In this document: positions 7,635 through 17,823 of the stretch, in pieces
Layout: every line of letters starts with the position of its first letter
Position numbering within the stretch: position 1 is the stretch's first letter
Source: Streptomyces sp. LUP30
GTDB lineage: Bacteria > Actinomycetota > Actinomycetes > Streptomycetales > Streptomycetaceae
NCBI RefSeq assembly: GCF_001746365.1
Contig: NZ_MJAJ01000018.1
Location: 62,001 to 126,000 of the forward strand
Length of the DNA stretch: 64,000 bases
Direction: 5' to 3'
The notes under the pieces: model-generated
Database searches by the model: none
Told to the model about the DNA's origin: nothing
The model's input: the letters and a program-made list of their open reading frames with translations, nothing else
Translations under genes and position numbers: made by a program

Positions 7635-10619
7635 GTGACCGACCAGGGGGCGACGCAAGACGGGACTCGGTTCCCGCCGGGAGCGCAGATCCTTGTACGG
7701 GACGAGGAGTGGCTGGTCCGCAACACCATCACGACCGAGCGTGACGGTGAGCGGATCGAAGCGGTCGGCGTATCCGAGTTCGTGCGGGACGAGGAAGCCG
7801 TCTTCTTCAGCGGGATCGACACGGTCGAACTGCTCGACCCGGAGAAGACCCGACTGGTCCCCGACACCTCCTCGTACTTCCGGCGCAGCCGCCTGTTCCT
7901 CGAAGCCGTTCTGCGCAAGACGCCGTTGCCGCAGTCGGAGCGGGGGCTCGCCCTCGCGGACCGCTTCCTGCTGGACCCGCTGGTCTACCAGCAGCGTCCG
8001 GCCGAGCTCGCCCTGTCCATGCGCAACCTCCGACCCAGGGTCCTGATCGCCGACGTCGTGGGCCTCGGCAAGACGCTGGAGATCGGCCTGACCCTCGCGG
8101 AACTCATCCGCCGCGGACGGGGCGAGCGCATCCTGGTCGTGACCCCGCAGAGCATCCTGGAACAGTTCCAGCACGAACTGTGGACCCGTTTCTCGATCCC
8201 GCTCGTGCGGCTCGACTCGCTCGGCATCCAGCGCGTCCAGCGCGAGCTCCCGGCGGGCCGGAACCCGTTCACTCATTACAAGCGCGTGATCATCTCCGTG
8301 GACACGCTCAAGAACATCGGCCAGTACCGGCACCACCTGGAGCGCATCCGCTGGGACGCCGTCGTCATCGACGAGTCCCACAACCTGATCAACCCGGGCA
8401 GTCAGCGCCGCGCCCTCGCCGAGACTCTGGCCCCGCGTACCGACGCCCTGCTGCTCGCCAGCGCGACCCCGCACAACGGCGACAAGCGCTCCTTCGCCGA
8501 CCTGATCTCCCTGCTCGACCCGGCCGCCATCGCCGACCGCGACCACTACGACCCCGAGGCGGACCTCGGACACCTCTACATCCGGCGTACCAAGATCAGC
8601 CCCGAGGTGCGCGACGAGATGGGCACCGAGTGGCCCGACCGAGGCCCGACCGTCTCCCTCCACTGTGCCGCCACCGAGGCGGAGGAGCGCATCTTCACCG
8701 AGCTGACCGAGCACTGGCTGCCCGCCCCGCCGGCGAGCACGGAGTTCGGCACGGCCGACGAGGACCGCACCTCGGTCGCCACCGAGCAGCTCTTCGCCTA
8801 CCAGCTGCTGAAGACGTTCCTGTCCTCCCACGTCGCTCTCGGTGAGACGGTCGACAAGCGCGTCGCCTCACTCGCCGACCGCGTCCGCAAGGCCGGCGAG
8901 AAGGGGCTGCGGCCCGACCCGGCCATCGCCCCCGAGCAGGCGGCCCTGGCCCGGCTGCGGGAGATCATCACCGGGATGGGCGACGGCACCGCCCCCGGTG
9001 ACTCAGCCAAACTCGACGCGCTCGTCGCGCAGTTGAAGGAGATCGGCGTCGGCCCCCGGTCCACCACCCGGGCGGTGGTCTTCTCCGAACGCGTCCGCAC
9101 CCTCACCTGGCTCGCTCAGGTCGTCCCCGCCCGACTCGGCTTCACGGTCGCGGCCGACGGCACGGCCAAGGCCGTGGCCGTGATGCACGGCGGCCTCAGC
9201 GACGACGAACAGGGCGACGTCCTGGAGGCGTTCGGCCTCGCCGACACCCCGGTCCGGCTGCTGTTCACCGGCGACGTCGCCTCCGAGGGCGTCAACCTGC
9301 ACCGCCAGTGCCACCACCTGATCCACTACGACATCCCGTGGTCGCTGATCCGCATCGAGCAGCGCAACGGCCGTATCGACCGGTACGGGCAGAAGTACGA
9401 GCCCCAGTTCAGCGCGCTGATCCTCACCTCGGCCGTCCCCGGCGCCAAGGACGACCGCACGGTCGCGGAGAAGCTGCTCCGCCGCGAGGAGGAGGCCCAC
9501 AAACTGGACGGCACCGCAGAGGCCGTGTCCGGTTTCTACCGGGCCGAGGAGGAGGAACGCCGGCTCATCAGGGAACTGGTCAAAGGCGGCAGCGTCGAGG
9601 AATTCCTGGAGCCCGACCCGGACGCCGACAGCGCCCTCGCCGACCTGTTCGGCCAGGTGGACACCGTCACCGAGCAGGAACTGCCCGCACGCGCCGAGCA
9701 GATCTCCCTCTTCGAGGGGGACACGGCCGCCTTCGTCTCCACCGCTCTCGACGAGGTCTACGAGGAGCGCGCCGAGGATGTCGTCGGTCTGGCGTCCGGC
9801 GCGGACGCCAGGGGCGGCGCGTACTTCTCGCTGTCCCCGGCCATGGCCCCCGACCTGCTCCACCGCCTCAAGGCCCTGCCGCCGTCCTACCTGAAGGAGC
9901 AGCGGGTCGCCGAGCGGATGCTGGTCACCTTCGACCGCGCCCTCGCGCAGCGCAAGCTCACCGAGGCCAGGGACAGCAGCACCACCATGTGGCCGGAGGT
10001 CTCCTTCCTCACCGACATCCACCCGGTGGTGGAGTGGCTGACGGACAAGGTCCTCGTCGAGTTCGGCCGGCAGGAGGCCCCGGTCATCACCACCCCGCAC
10101 GTCGACGGCCCGGTCTTCCTCGTCCAGGGCATCCACTCCAACGCCCTGGGCCGCCCCACCGTGGTGCGCTGGATGGCTGTGTCCGGCCTCGGCACCGAAG
10201 GTGCCGGAAACGGCACGCCCGAGGTGCGCCCCATGGCGGACGCGCTGCGCGACGCGAAGGTCGGCCCGAGGCTCGCCCGCACCGGCGGGCCGGCCGGCCT
10301 GGACCGTCTTCAGGCCCTCGTCCCGGCCGCCGTCGCCGCCGCCCGCGCCCACCTGGACGCCGGGCAGGCCGAGTGGGAGGAGACGATCAGCGAACCTCTC
10401 GCCACATACCGCGATCACGTCGCCCAGTGGCGTACCGACTCGCTGCTCCCCGGCCTCTCGGGCCGCCGCGAACGCCTCGTCGAGGAGACCGCCGACGAAC
10501 TGGCCCGGCTGCTGGACCAGTTGCACACCACCGGCCGCCCCCTGCTGCGCGTCCTGGCCGTCCTCGACCGCCCCGGCACCCCGACCGCCCCCGAAGCCCA
10601 GGCGGAGAACCGAGCATGA
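7635..10619 (+). CDS. SNF2/RapA-type helicase, DrmD-like
   Basis: A 994-residue superfamily 2 helicase. Walker A is in LIADVVGLGKTLEIG (about residues 137-151), the DExH box is VVIDESHNL (about 242), SATPHNGD follows, and the second lobe has FTGDVASEGVNLH and RNGRIDRYGQ (about 543-585). SNF2/RapA-like helicases of this size next to a large adenine methyltransferase are characteristic of class 1 DISARM, where the helicase is DrmD. GTG 7635 is preferred because a purine-rich GAAGGGG lies upstream; the earlier GTG at 7554 follows a pyrimidine tract. The stop overlaps the methyltransferase start as ATGA, so the two are coupled. Confidence 0.82.
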   Translation: MTDQGATQDGTRFPPGAQILVRDEEWLVRNTITTERDGERIEAVGVSEFVRDEEAVFFSGIDTVELLDPEKTRLVPDTSSYFRRSRLFLEAVLRKTPLPQSERGLALADRFLLDPLVYQQRPAELALSMRNLRPRVLIADVVGLGKTLEIGLTLAELIRRGRGERILVVTPQSILEQFQHELWTRFSIPLVRLDSLGIQRVQRELPAGRNPFTHYKRVIISVDTLKNIGQYRHHLERIRWDAVVIDESHNLINPGSQRRALAETLAPRTDALLLASATPHNGDKRSFADLISLLDPAAIADRDHYDPEADLGHLYIRRTKISPEVRDEMGTEWPDRGPTVSLHCAATEAEERIFTELTEHWLPAPPASTEFGTADEDRTSVATEQLFAYQLLKTFLSSHVALGETVDKRVASLADRVRKAGEKGLRPDPAIAPEQAALARLREIITGMGDGTAPGDSAKLDALVAQLKEIGVGPRSTTRAVVFSERVRTLTWLAQVVPARLGFTVAADGTAKAVAVMHGGLSDDEQGDVLEAFGLADTPVRLLFTGDVASEGVNLHRQCHHLIHYDIPWSLIRIEQRNGRIDRYGQKYEPQFSALILTSAVPGAKDDRTVAEKLLRREEEAHKLDGTAEAVSGFYRAEEEERRLIRELVKGGSVEEFLEPDPDADSALADLFGQVDTVTEQELPARAEQISLFEGDTAAFVSTALDEVYEERAEDVVGLASGADARGGAYFSLSPAMAPDLLHRLKALPPSYLKEQRVAERMLVTFDRALAQRKLTEARDSSTTMWPEVSFLTDIHPVVEWLTDKVLVEFGRQEAPVITTPHVDGPVFLVQGIHSNALGRPTVVRWMAVSGLGTEGAGNGTPEVRPMADALRDAKVGPRLARTGGPAGLDRLQALVPAAVAAARAHLDAGQAEWEETISEPLATYRDHVAQWRTDSLLPGLSGRRERLVEETADELARLLDQLHTTGRPLLRVLAVLDRPGTPTAPEAQAENRA

Positions 10620-13600
10620 CGTACGACTCCCTCGTCAATCACGGCGACTACCTCTCGGCCCACTACCTCGCTGAGGTCCTCCCCAAGGATCTCAAGGCCA
10701 AGGACGGCCTCCTCACCCGCTGGGCCGCCTTCGAGGAGGAGGAACGCCGCCGTCACGCCGACGCCGTCGCCGAGGCGAAACGTCAGGGCCTCGACCCCGC
10801 CGCGGTCCCCCCGCGCGCCCGCACGCCACGCGAGACACTGCGCGCCCTGCACGGCCCCTACTTCGCCGGCCGCGCCGCCCTCGCCCAGGACGCGGAGGCC
10901 CTCGCCGAACCTGACGCGCCCGTTCCGGCGGGCTGGCGGAAACGGGTCACCGAACTGCATCTGGACACTCTGCGCGCCCTGGGCCACACCGCCGCCCACG
11001 AGCAGACCGTCACCGTCCACCGCGCCGACCACGCGTACAGCCTCCAGGTCGTCCACGCCGAACCCGGCCTGTACGCCGTCTCCTGCGGCTGGACCACCGA
11101 ACCCGACGCCGCCCTCGACCCGGACGGCGCCGGCCGACTCCTGCACCCCGTGAAGCTGGAGGGGTCGCTGGAGATCGAGGACGCCAAGGCCCTCACCGAC
11201 TTCCTCTTCGCCTGCGACACCCCGCCGCGCTACGTCCTCCTCCTCGTCGGCGGTGTCATAATCCTCGCCGACCGCCTCGCCTGGCCCGAGGGCCGCTACC
11301 TGGCCGCCGACCTCGACGCGGCCCTCAACCGCCGCGACGACCGCCACGGCGGCGAACTCGATACCCTGGCCGCCCTGTTCGGCGCCGACTCGCTGCGCGT
11401 GCCCGCCGGGGGCGGCACCGCGCCGCTCGCCGCCTTCGTCGACAACTCCGGCAAGCACGCCGTCGGCGTCTCCACCGAACTGCGCGAGGGCCTGCGCCTG
11501 AGCGTCGAGTGGATCGCCAACGAGGTCCTGGCGCGCCTGCGCGAACCAGAGAACGGCGTCGCCCCGGCCGACCTCGACGACCCGGCCCGCCTCGCCAAGG
11601 AACTGAGCCGTGAGTCCCTGCGCTACCTCTACCGCATCCTGTTCCTCCTCTACGCCGAGGCCAGCCCGGCGCTCGGCATCCTGCCCTCCGACTACCCCGA
11701 GTACGAGCAGGGCTACGGCCTCCAGCGCCTCGGCGACCTCGTCCTGCGTGACCTCGTCGGCGAGCGCTCCCGGCGCGGCTTCCACCTCTACGAGTCGCTG
11801 AACCTGCTCTTCGACAAGGTCGAGAACGGCCACCGCCGCTACGGCACGGAGCCGGAGGACCTGAAGGCCGAGGCCGCCGCCCGTGAGGCCGCCGAGGCGG
11901 AGCACGAGGCGGACCGGCTGCTCGCCGCCGGCTCCCTCACCCGCGCCGAGCACACCGAACGCGTCCGCGAGGCCGACCGCGTCCGCCGCGCCGCCGCCCG
12001 CAGCACCGGCGCGGGCCTGCGCTTCGAGGCCCTGCGCTCCGAACTGTTCACCAAGGACGCCGTCCGCCTGATCGGCGACGACCGCATCGAGAACCCGGCG
12101 TACCGGGGCGGCGAAGGGGAGAAGCGCCGCCCGTTCCTGGACACCCGGCTGCGCAACGAGACCCTGCACAAGGTGCTGCGCCGCCTGATGCTCACCCAGG
12201 GCCGGGGCAGGGAGCGCGGCGGCTTCATCTCGTACGCCCAGCTCGGCATCAACCAGCTCGGCGCGGTGTACGAGGGCCTGATGTCCTACACCGGTTCCAT
12301 CGCCGAGAAGAAGCTGTACGAGGTCGCCAAGGGCGGCGACCCCTCCGGCGGCAGCTGGACGATCCCCGCGGACCGTGTCCAGGACTACGACGACAAGTTC
12401 TTCGTCCATCGGACGGATCCCGAGACCGGCCGCCTGGAGCGGGTCGTCCACGACGAGGGCACGTTCGTCTACCGCCTGGCCGGCCGCGACCGCCAGACCT
12501 CCGCCTCCTACTACACTCCGAAGTCCCTCACCGAGGTCACGGTCGAACTCGCCCTCAAGCACCGGCTCGACCAGCACGGCACCGTCACCGAGGCCCGCGA
12601 ACTCCTCGACTGGAAGATCTGCGAACCCGCCCTCGGTTCGGGCGCGTTCCTCAACGAGGCCATCGACCAGGTGGCCGCCGAGTATCTGCGGCGGCGCGAA
12701 CGCGAGCTGGGCCGCCGGGTGGACCCCGAGCTGCGGCAGATCGAGCTCCAGAAGGCCAAGGCGTACATCGCCCTGCACAACGCCTACGGGGTCGACCTGA
12801 ACGCCACGGCGGTGGAACTCGCGGAGGTCTCCCTCTGGCTCAACTCCATGCACCCGGGCATGCGCGCTCCATGGTTCGGCCTGCACCTGCGGCGCGGCAA
12901 CTCCCTCATCGGCGCGAGCCGGAAGGTCTACAAGGCCGATGATCTGACGGGCGGCGGCTGGCTGGCGAAGAAGTACACCCTCCCGCCGACCGACCTGCCC
13001 TTCCGTACGGGCCCACTGCCCGAGGGCGCCGTCCACCAGTTCCTGCTGCCCGCCATCGGCTGGGGCGCGGTCGCGGGCGAGCCGGAGGCGAAGCGACTCG
13101 CCGAGGACCAGGCCAGGGCGCTCGGCGCGTGGCGCAAGGGAGTCCAGAGGGCCCCGAAGGGACCGAAACCCTTCCAGGAACGCGGCGAGGAGACCCCCGA
13201 GGCACGGCAGAAGCGCTACGACCGGTGGCTCAAGGCCGCCGACAAGACCGAGCTGGGCCGGTTGCAGGGCGTGGCCCGGCGCGCCGAGTTCCTGTGGTCG
13301 CTCGTCGCGACCAGGCTGGAACTCTCCGAGCGGGCCGTCGCCCGCCGCGTCGACGTCTGGGGCGCGGACTGGCTGGAGCAGTCCTCGGAGGCGGAGGACA
13401 AACAAAAGGTCCTCGACGACCTGACCCGCCAGGGCACCCCCTACTGGCGGCTGAAGACCGTCATGGACGCGTGGTGCGCCCTGTGGTTCTGGCCGCTGGA
13501 CAAGGTCGGTGCACTCGACGGGACCGACCCGGTGTACGGGACGGGCGGCGCGCTGGTCGACGAGGCGTCGGTACGGGGCCTGCTGCGCGGACCCCGAGCG

Positions 13601-16120
13601 GAGGAACCGGCAGCGCCGACCGGCCCGGCTCCAGGGGATCAGGTGTGGCGGGCGACCGGGCTGTTCGACGACCCGGACGGCGAGCAGGAGGAACTGGGCG
13701 CCGACACCGGGCCCGGGGGGACCGCGCCGGTCCGCAAGTCCGTCGCCCGGCCGCCGGAGCGCACGACCGTCCCGCTCCAGAGTCTCGGCGACTGGCTGGA
13801 CTTCCTGGAGAGCGTCCTCGGCAAGGCCGACATTCCCGAGAACTCCCTGCTCTCGGGCATCGAGAACCTCAGTCCCGACGAGGCACTGGAGCTGCTGGCC
13901 GACGTCGAGGACCGCCTGGAGGGCTTCCTCGGCATGCGCCCGGCCCGGCTGCTGCCGTTCCGCTACCCGTGGCTGAACACGGTCGAGGACATCGCCGGCA
14001 CGACGGAGAAGGACATAAAGGCCGAGGACGGCCACGGCTTCTTCCACTGGGAGCTGCACTTCGCCCACGTGTTCCGGGGGCCGGGGGGTGGGTTCGACCT
14101 TCAGGTGGGGAATCCGCCGTGGGTGCGGCCGAGATGGGAGGAGAACCCGGTCCTCGCCGAGCACGACCCGTGGTTCATGCTCACCGAGAAGCCGACCAAG
14201 GTGGAACGCACGCGGCGGCGCGACGAACTGCTGAAGCGGCCCCGCGCCCGCGCGTACCTGCTCGCCGAACTCGCCTCGACGAGCGGCATGGGCGAGATGC
14301 TGGGCTCAGGCCCGGTGTACCCCCTGCTCGCGGGAACCCAGCCGGACCTGTACCGGGCCTTCATGTGCCAGACCTGGCAGCACACGGCGAACAACGGCAC
14401 CGTGGGCCTCGTCCACCCCGACTCCCACTTCAGCGGAGACAAGGAAGGGCGGCTGCGGGAGGCCGCGTACAGCAGGCTGCGGGTGCACGGCGACTTCGTG
14501 AACGCGGGCAACCGCTTCTTCCCGCCGCCCGTCGGCCGGTCCAGCCACTTCGGCGTCCACGTCTACGGTCAGGTGGGCGAGATCGGCTTCGACCACCTCT
14601 CCTGGCTCTTCTCCGTCGACGCCCTGCGCCTGTCGGCAGACGACGACGGCACGGCCCCCGACCCGGGGGTCCGCTACGGCGACAGCTGGGACGAACGCCC
14701 GCACCAGAAGCGGATCGTTCGGGTGGACGAGGACACGCTCGCCCGCTGGCAGAAGCTCACCGGCGACGAGACCCAGCCGGTACGCCAGGCCCGGCTGCTG
14801 TCACCGGTGAGCACGGCGGAGGCCCAGGCCATCGAGGCGCTGGCGGACTACTCGCTGCGGCTCGCCGAGTACGACCCACAGATCGCACGCGGTTACGACG
14901 AGAGCGGGGCCAAGGCGGCCGACCTCATCGACTACAACACCCCAGACGACTCGGGCGCGGTCCGACGACCCGCCGCCTGGTCCGAGGTGATCCTCAAGGG
15001 CCCACAGATCGGTCTGGCCAACCCCATGTTCAAGCAGCCGAGCCAGGGCGGCGGCGAGGTCCTGGGCCTCAACCCGTTGACGCTGGCCGACGACGCTGTG
15101 CCCGAGTCCGAGTACGTGTACGTCGCGAAGCCCGAGGTGTACCGGGCCGCGCAGGACATGTGGAGCGACGGGAGGACTCTGGAGCAGCTCAAGGCGTCCG
15201 AGCGTGAGGTGACGCGGGCGCGGGGGGCTGCGGCGAGGCGGTTCGGGGTGGAGCCGGCTGAGGTTACCGAGGAACAGGTGGAGGGGGAGCTGGTACGGCG
15301 GCTGCGGAGGCCGTATACGGAGTTCTATCGGGTGGCGTGGCGGCGTCAGATCGCGCCGGATACGGAGCGGGCGCTGTATGCGGCCCTTGTGCCTCCGGGG
15401 CCAAGCCACATTCACATGGTCCACAGCCTTTCCGCTGGCAGCGACAGAAGGACGGTCCTTGTGGGGGCCTTCTGGACTTCGCTCCCGGTCGACTACTTCC
15501 TGCGCACGACCGGCCGAGGCGACTTGCAAGTACGTGGTGCGCGTGCGCTGCCTGCACCGTCAGAGAGCCATCCGCTCGCTTCAGCGCTGCTCTTGCGCGC
15601 CCTCCGCCTCAACTGCCTCACAAGCGCGTACGCAGACCTTTGGGAGGAGCTCTACGACCTCACCTGGCCTGCCTACGAACCGTGGGCACGCGACTGGCCC
15701 GACCTCCAGCCGCTGCACACCGTTGGCCCGGCATGGAATCGGGACACCCCACTCCGAACCGAACGAGCGCGGCGTGCGGCCCTGGTGGAGATCGACGCGC
15801 TGGTCGCCGTCTGGCTAGGCGTGAGCGCTGACGCGCTCGTGGCCATGTACAAGTCCCGGTTCCCGATCATGCAGGACTTCGACGCCGTGACGTGGTTCGA
15901 CGCCAACGAGCGCAAGATCGCGGGGAACCGCTACACATACGGCTTCGGTCAGACCAAGGACCACTACGACCACCTCCTCGCCTACCAGAAGAAAGAGCGC
16001 CCCGAGCCCCCCGAGGGCTACACCGCCCCCTTCTACAAGGCCAACCGCGAGAAGGAGATGCGCGAGGCGCACGCCCAATTCACCGCGAGACTCAAGGCGG
16101 CTGTCGACAAGGGCAAGTGA
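10616..16120 (+). CDS. Giant N6-adenine DNA methyltransferase (Eco57I/DrmMI-like)
   Basis: An 1834-residue class I adenine methyltransferase. YYTPKSLTEV (about residue 631) and EPALGSGAFLNEA (about 670) form the SAM-binding motif; the catalytic motif IV is NPPW (about 1167) inside FDLQVGNPPWVRPRW. Between them is a large insertion with a charged helical part. An N-terminal domain of about 600 residues carries no motif I recognise and may bind the helicase or recognise the target. It is larger than the 1100-1300 residues I would expect of DISARM methyltransferases. No PD-(D/E)xK nuclease motif is evident, so it may only modify. It is translationally coupled to the helicase gene. The next gene to the right is convergent. 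Confidence 0.85.
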   Translation: MTYDSLVNHGDYLSAHYLAEVLPKDLKAKDGLLTRWAAFEEEERRRHADAVAEAKRQGLDPAAVPPRARTPRETLRALHGPYFAGRAALAQDAEALAEPDAPVPAGWRKRVTELHLDTLRALGHTAAHEQTVTVHRADHAYSLQVVHAEPGLYAVSCGWTTEPDAALDPDGAGRLLHPVKLEGSLEIEDAKALTDFLFACDTPPRYVLLLVGGVIILADRLAWPEGRYLAADLDAALNRRDDRHGGELDTLAALFGADSLRVPAGGGTAPLAAFVDNSGKHAVGVSTELREGLRLSVEWIANEVLARLREPENGVAPADLDDPARLAKELSRESLRYLYRILFLLYAEASPALGILPSDYPEYEQGYGLQRLGDLVLRDLVGERSRRGFHLYESLNLLFDKVENGHRRYGTEPEDLKAEAAAREAAEAEHEADRLLAAGSLTRAEHTERVREADRVRRAAARSTGAGLRFEALRSELFTKDAVRLIGDDRIENPAYRGGEGEKRRPFLDTRLRNETLHKVLRRLMLTQGRGRERGGFISYAQLGINQLGAVYEGLMSYTGSIAEKKLYEVAKGGDPSGGSWTIPADRVQDYDDKFFVHRTDPETGRLERVVHDEGTFVYRLAGRDRQTSASYYTPKSLTEVTVELALKHRLDQHGTVTEARELLDWKICEPALGSGAFLNEAIDQVAAEYLRRRERELGRRVDPELRQIELQKAKAYIALHNAYGVDLNATAVELAEVSLWLNSMHPGMRAPWFGLHLRRGNSLIGASRKVYKADDLTGGGWLAKKYTLPPTDLPFRTGPLPEGAVHQFLLPAIGWGAVAGEPEAKRLAEDQARALGAWRKGVQRAPKGPKPFQERGEETPEARQKRYDRWLKAADKTELGRLQGVARRAEFLWSLVATRLELSERAVARRVDVWGADWLEQSSEAEDKQKVLDDLTRQGTPYWRLKTVMDAWCALWFWPLDKVGALDGTDPVYGTGGALVDEASVRGLLRGPRAEEPAAPTGPAPGDQVWRATGLFDDPDGEQEELGADTGPGGTAPVRKSVARPPERTTVPLQSLGDWLDFLESVLGKADIPENSLLSGIENLSPDEALELLADVEDRLEGFLGMRPARLLPFRYPWLNTVEDIAGTTEKDIKAEDGHGFFHWELHFAHVFRGPGGGFDLQVGNPPWVRPRWEENPVLAEHDPWFMLTEKPTKVERTRRRDELLKRPRARAYLLAELASTSGMGEMLGSGPVYPLLAGTQPDLYRAFMCQTWQHTANNGTVGLVHPDSHFSGDKEGRLREAAYSRLRVHGDFVNAGNRFFPPPVGRSSHFGVHVYGQVGEIGFDHLSWLFSVDALRLSADDDGTAPDPGVRYGDSWDERPHQKRIVRVDEDTLARWQKLTGDETQPVRQARLLSPVSTAEAQAIEALADYSLRLAEYDPQIARGYDESGAKAADLIDYNTPDDSGAVRRPAAWSEVILKGPQIGLANPMFKQPSQGGGEVLGLNPLTLADDAVPESEYVYVAKPEVYRAAQDMWSDGRTLEQLKASEREVTRARGAAARRFGVEPAEVTEEQVEGELVRRLRRPYTEFYRVAWRRQIAPDTERALYAALVPPGPSHIHMVHSLSAGSDRRTVLVGAFWTSLPVDYFLRTTGRGDLQVRGARALPAPSESHPLASALLLRALRLNCLTSAYADLWEELYDLTWPAYEPWARDWPDLQPLHTVGPAWNRDTPLRTERARRAALVEIDALVAVWLGVSADALVAMYKSRFPIMQDFDAVTWFDANERKIAGNRYTYGFGQTKDHYDHLLAYQKKERPEPPEGYTAPFYKANREKEMREAHAQFTARLKAAVDKGK

Positions 16121-16128
16121 ACGACAGC

Positions 16129-16158
16129 GCCCCGTGCCGGACGGATCCGGCACGGGGC
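16129..16158. terminator. Bidirectional hairpin terminator
   Basis: Perfect 13-base inverted repeat GCCCCGTGCCGGA / TCCGGCACGGGGC with a 4-base loop, placed between the convergent methyltransferase and DUF397 genes. There is no T-tract, as is common in Streptomyces. Confidence 0.75.
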
Positions 16159-16170
16159 GGGGCGTGAAGG

Positions 16171-16359
16171 TCAGCCCTGGGCGGCGTAGTTGACGAAGTC
16201 GCTCCACGCGGTGGGGGAGAGGGCGAGTTCGGGGCTCTGCCGGTCCTTGGAGTCCCGGACGTGGATCGCCTGAGTGCCCTTTGCCACCTCGACGCAAGCG
16301 TCACCGTCGGAGCCGCTGTAGCTGCTCTTGAACCAGGCCCGTTCGTCGATGCTGCTCAT
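16171..16359 (-). CDS. DUF397 domain protein
   Basis: A 62-residue protein with the full DUF397 pattern: WFKSSYSGSDGDACVEVA, then VRDSKDR and a C-terminal LSPTAWSDFV. Such proteins pair with a helix-turn-helix/DUF5753 regulator in streptomycetes and are thought to modulate it. The ATG overlaps the stop of the upstream regulator gene (ATGA), so the two are co-translated. The pair is embedded within the defence block, where it could act as a local regulatory switch (inference). Confidence 0.92.
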   Translation of the reverse strand: MSSIDERAWFKSSYSGSDGDACVEVAKGTQAIHVRDSKDRQSPELALSPTAWSDFVNYAAQG

Positions 16360-17210
16360 AGCGCTCCTCGAAGTTGCTTCAGCAGGCTCCTGGAATCCTC
16401 AGAGGTGAGAGCCTGCGAACGCAGTTTTGCATACCGCTGGAGCATGATGCTGACCTCCTTCGGGTTCGAAATCAGCATCCCGCCCCGCTGGCCCTCCGCG
16501 TAGCCGAACCACTCGTTGTCCGGGGACTCCAGGAGCATCAACGGGCCGTCGAACCCAGCGTGGTCCGGCTGGTACCGCGGCATGATCTGCAACTCGACGT
16601 TGAACTGCGAAGACCGCTCCAGGAGGCTGTCGAGCAGCTCCCGCATCACGTCGGCGCCGCCGGTGCCACGTTCGAGAAGCGCCTGCTCGATGATGAAGCT
16701 GAACGCGATCGGCGGCTTGCGGTCGAGCAGTTGTTGCCGTTTCAGCCGAGCCGCGACCTGCTCGGCCACCTGCTCCTCGTCCTTCACTGGCGGGACGCTC
16801 TCCGTCACCGCCCGCGCGTACGCCTCCGTTTGCAACAGGCCGGGAATCACTCGGCATTCGTAGGTCCACAGGGTCACCGCCTGGGCCTCCCGCCGAGCCC
16901 ACTCCTGGAACCAACTCGCCAGCCCCGCCTGCCGCGTCAGATGCGGCGCAGCCCTCCGCAGGGCGCCGGTGTTCCCGGTGGCCGCCTCCCCACGCTCCAC
17001 GAAGTCGCGGTCGGGCATGCGGCGCCCTTGCTCGACCGAGGCCACCGTGTGCTTCGAGAAGCGGACCAGGTCGGCGAACTGCTCGCGGCTGAGGCCCGCG
17101 TGTTCTCGTAAGGCCTGGACGACGGCGCCGAAGGTACGCAAACTGTCCGAGACCCCGGGCTCGCCGCAGCTTCCCGTTCCCGCCCCGCCATCCGTGTTCT
17201 CGTAAGCCAC
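16356..17210 (-). CDS. XRE-family helix-turn-helix regulator with DUF5753-type C-terminus
   Basis: A 284-residue regulator. The N-terminal HTH is LREHAGLSREQFADLVRFSK followed by HTVASVEQGRRMP; the C-terminal domain has the family features YECRVIPGLLQTEAYARA, and later PDNEWFGYAEGQ. GTG 17210 is chosen because GAGAGG lies at 17220-17225, nine bases upstream; an in-frame ATG at 17231 is a less likely alternative. It is the partner of the downstream DUF397 gene. A third member often found divergent to such pairs, an ATP-binding protein, is present next to it but broken. Confidence 0.9.
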   Translation of the reverse strand: MAYENTDGGAGTGSCGEPGVSDSLRTFGAVVQALREHAGLSREQFADLVRFSKHTVASVEQGRRMPDRDFVERGEAATGNTGALRRAAPHLTRQAGLASWFQEWARREAQAVTLWTYECRVIPGLLQTEAYARAVTESVPPVKDEEQVAEQVAARLKRQQLLDRKPPIAFSFIIEQALLERGTGGADVMRELLDSLLERSSQFNVELQIMPRYQPDHAGFDGPLMLLESPDNEWFGYAEGQRGGMLISNPKEVSIMLQRYAKLRSQALTSEDSRSLLKQLRGAL

Positions 17211-17372
17211 CACAGGCCACCTCTCGCGCACCGGTCACGCCGTACCGCTTCTGACTCGCCCCCATCGTCACGCTCGGCGACACGTACTGTCCACTTTCTG
17301 TGCACGTACGCTGACCCAGCGTACGCAGGGCATCCCTGGTGAATGATCCCGAACCGCCGCCAGATTGGGCAC

Positions 17373-17763
17373 ATGACGCCACCGTCCCCCACAACCCGCC
17401 AAGAGCCCGTCACCGTACGTGTGTTCGCCCAGCGGTTCAGCTCCACCCCGCGCGGTGCCCGCCTCGCCGGCCAACGCCGTCACGCACGGCCGTGTCCCCG
17501 GTCGGGACTTCGAGGTCGCCGTCCAGCTCCTCGGCCGGACCCTGCGGATCGAGGTCTCCGACACCCGGGGCGAGCGCCGGCCACCGGCACCCGGCGTGGC
17601 CCGCACCGCACCCCCGGCGGAGTCCGGCCGGGGCCTCCTGCTCGTGGAAGCCCTCGCCGACCGGTGGGAGGTCCTGGGCCGCCTCCCCATCGGCAAGACG
17701 GTCGTCGCCGAACTGGACCTGCCGGGCTCGACCGGCCCGGACCGTCGCGCTGACATGCCGTAA
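17373..17763 (+). pseudogene. Broken RsbW-like ATP-binding protein gene
   Basis: The first frame begins MTPPSPTTRQEPVTVRVFA and continues with FSSTPRGARLA, the usual start of small Streptomyces anti-sigma-type ATPases. Near 17460 it loses homology, and the sequence resumes in another frame with ANAVTHGRVPGRDFEV, RIEVSDTRGERRP and GRGLLLVEALADRWEV, the N, G1 and G2 boxes of the HATPase fold. About 40 codons that normally link ARLA to the N box are missing, and the frame shifts at the join. An internal deletion therefore inactivated the gene. It is divergent to the HTH/DUF397 pair it normally accompanies. Confidence 0.75.
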
Positions 17764-17823
17764 GGCCCGTCTATAGGCTGGGCCGGGAACGGCATCGAGC
17801 GGCGGCGAAGGGCAGCGGGGAGC

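Noticed and set aside
6039..8831. 930-codon minus-strand open frame across the kinase and helicase genes
   Set aside because: Spans two genes on the other strand and has shadow composition.
10415..14164. Very long minus-strand open frame opposite the methyltransferase
   Set aside because: Low-complexity antisense shadow; the plus-strand frame has clear catalytic motifs.
13129..15207. Long open frame on the plus strand inside the methyltransferase gene
   Set aside because: Arg/Pro/Gly-rich shadow of the real frame caused by high GC; no motifs.
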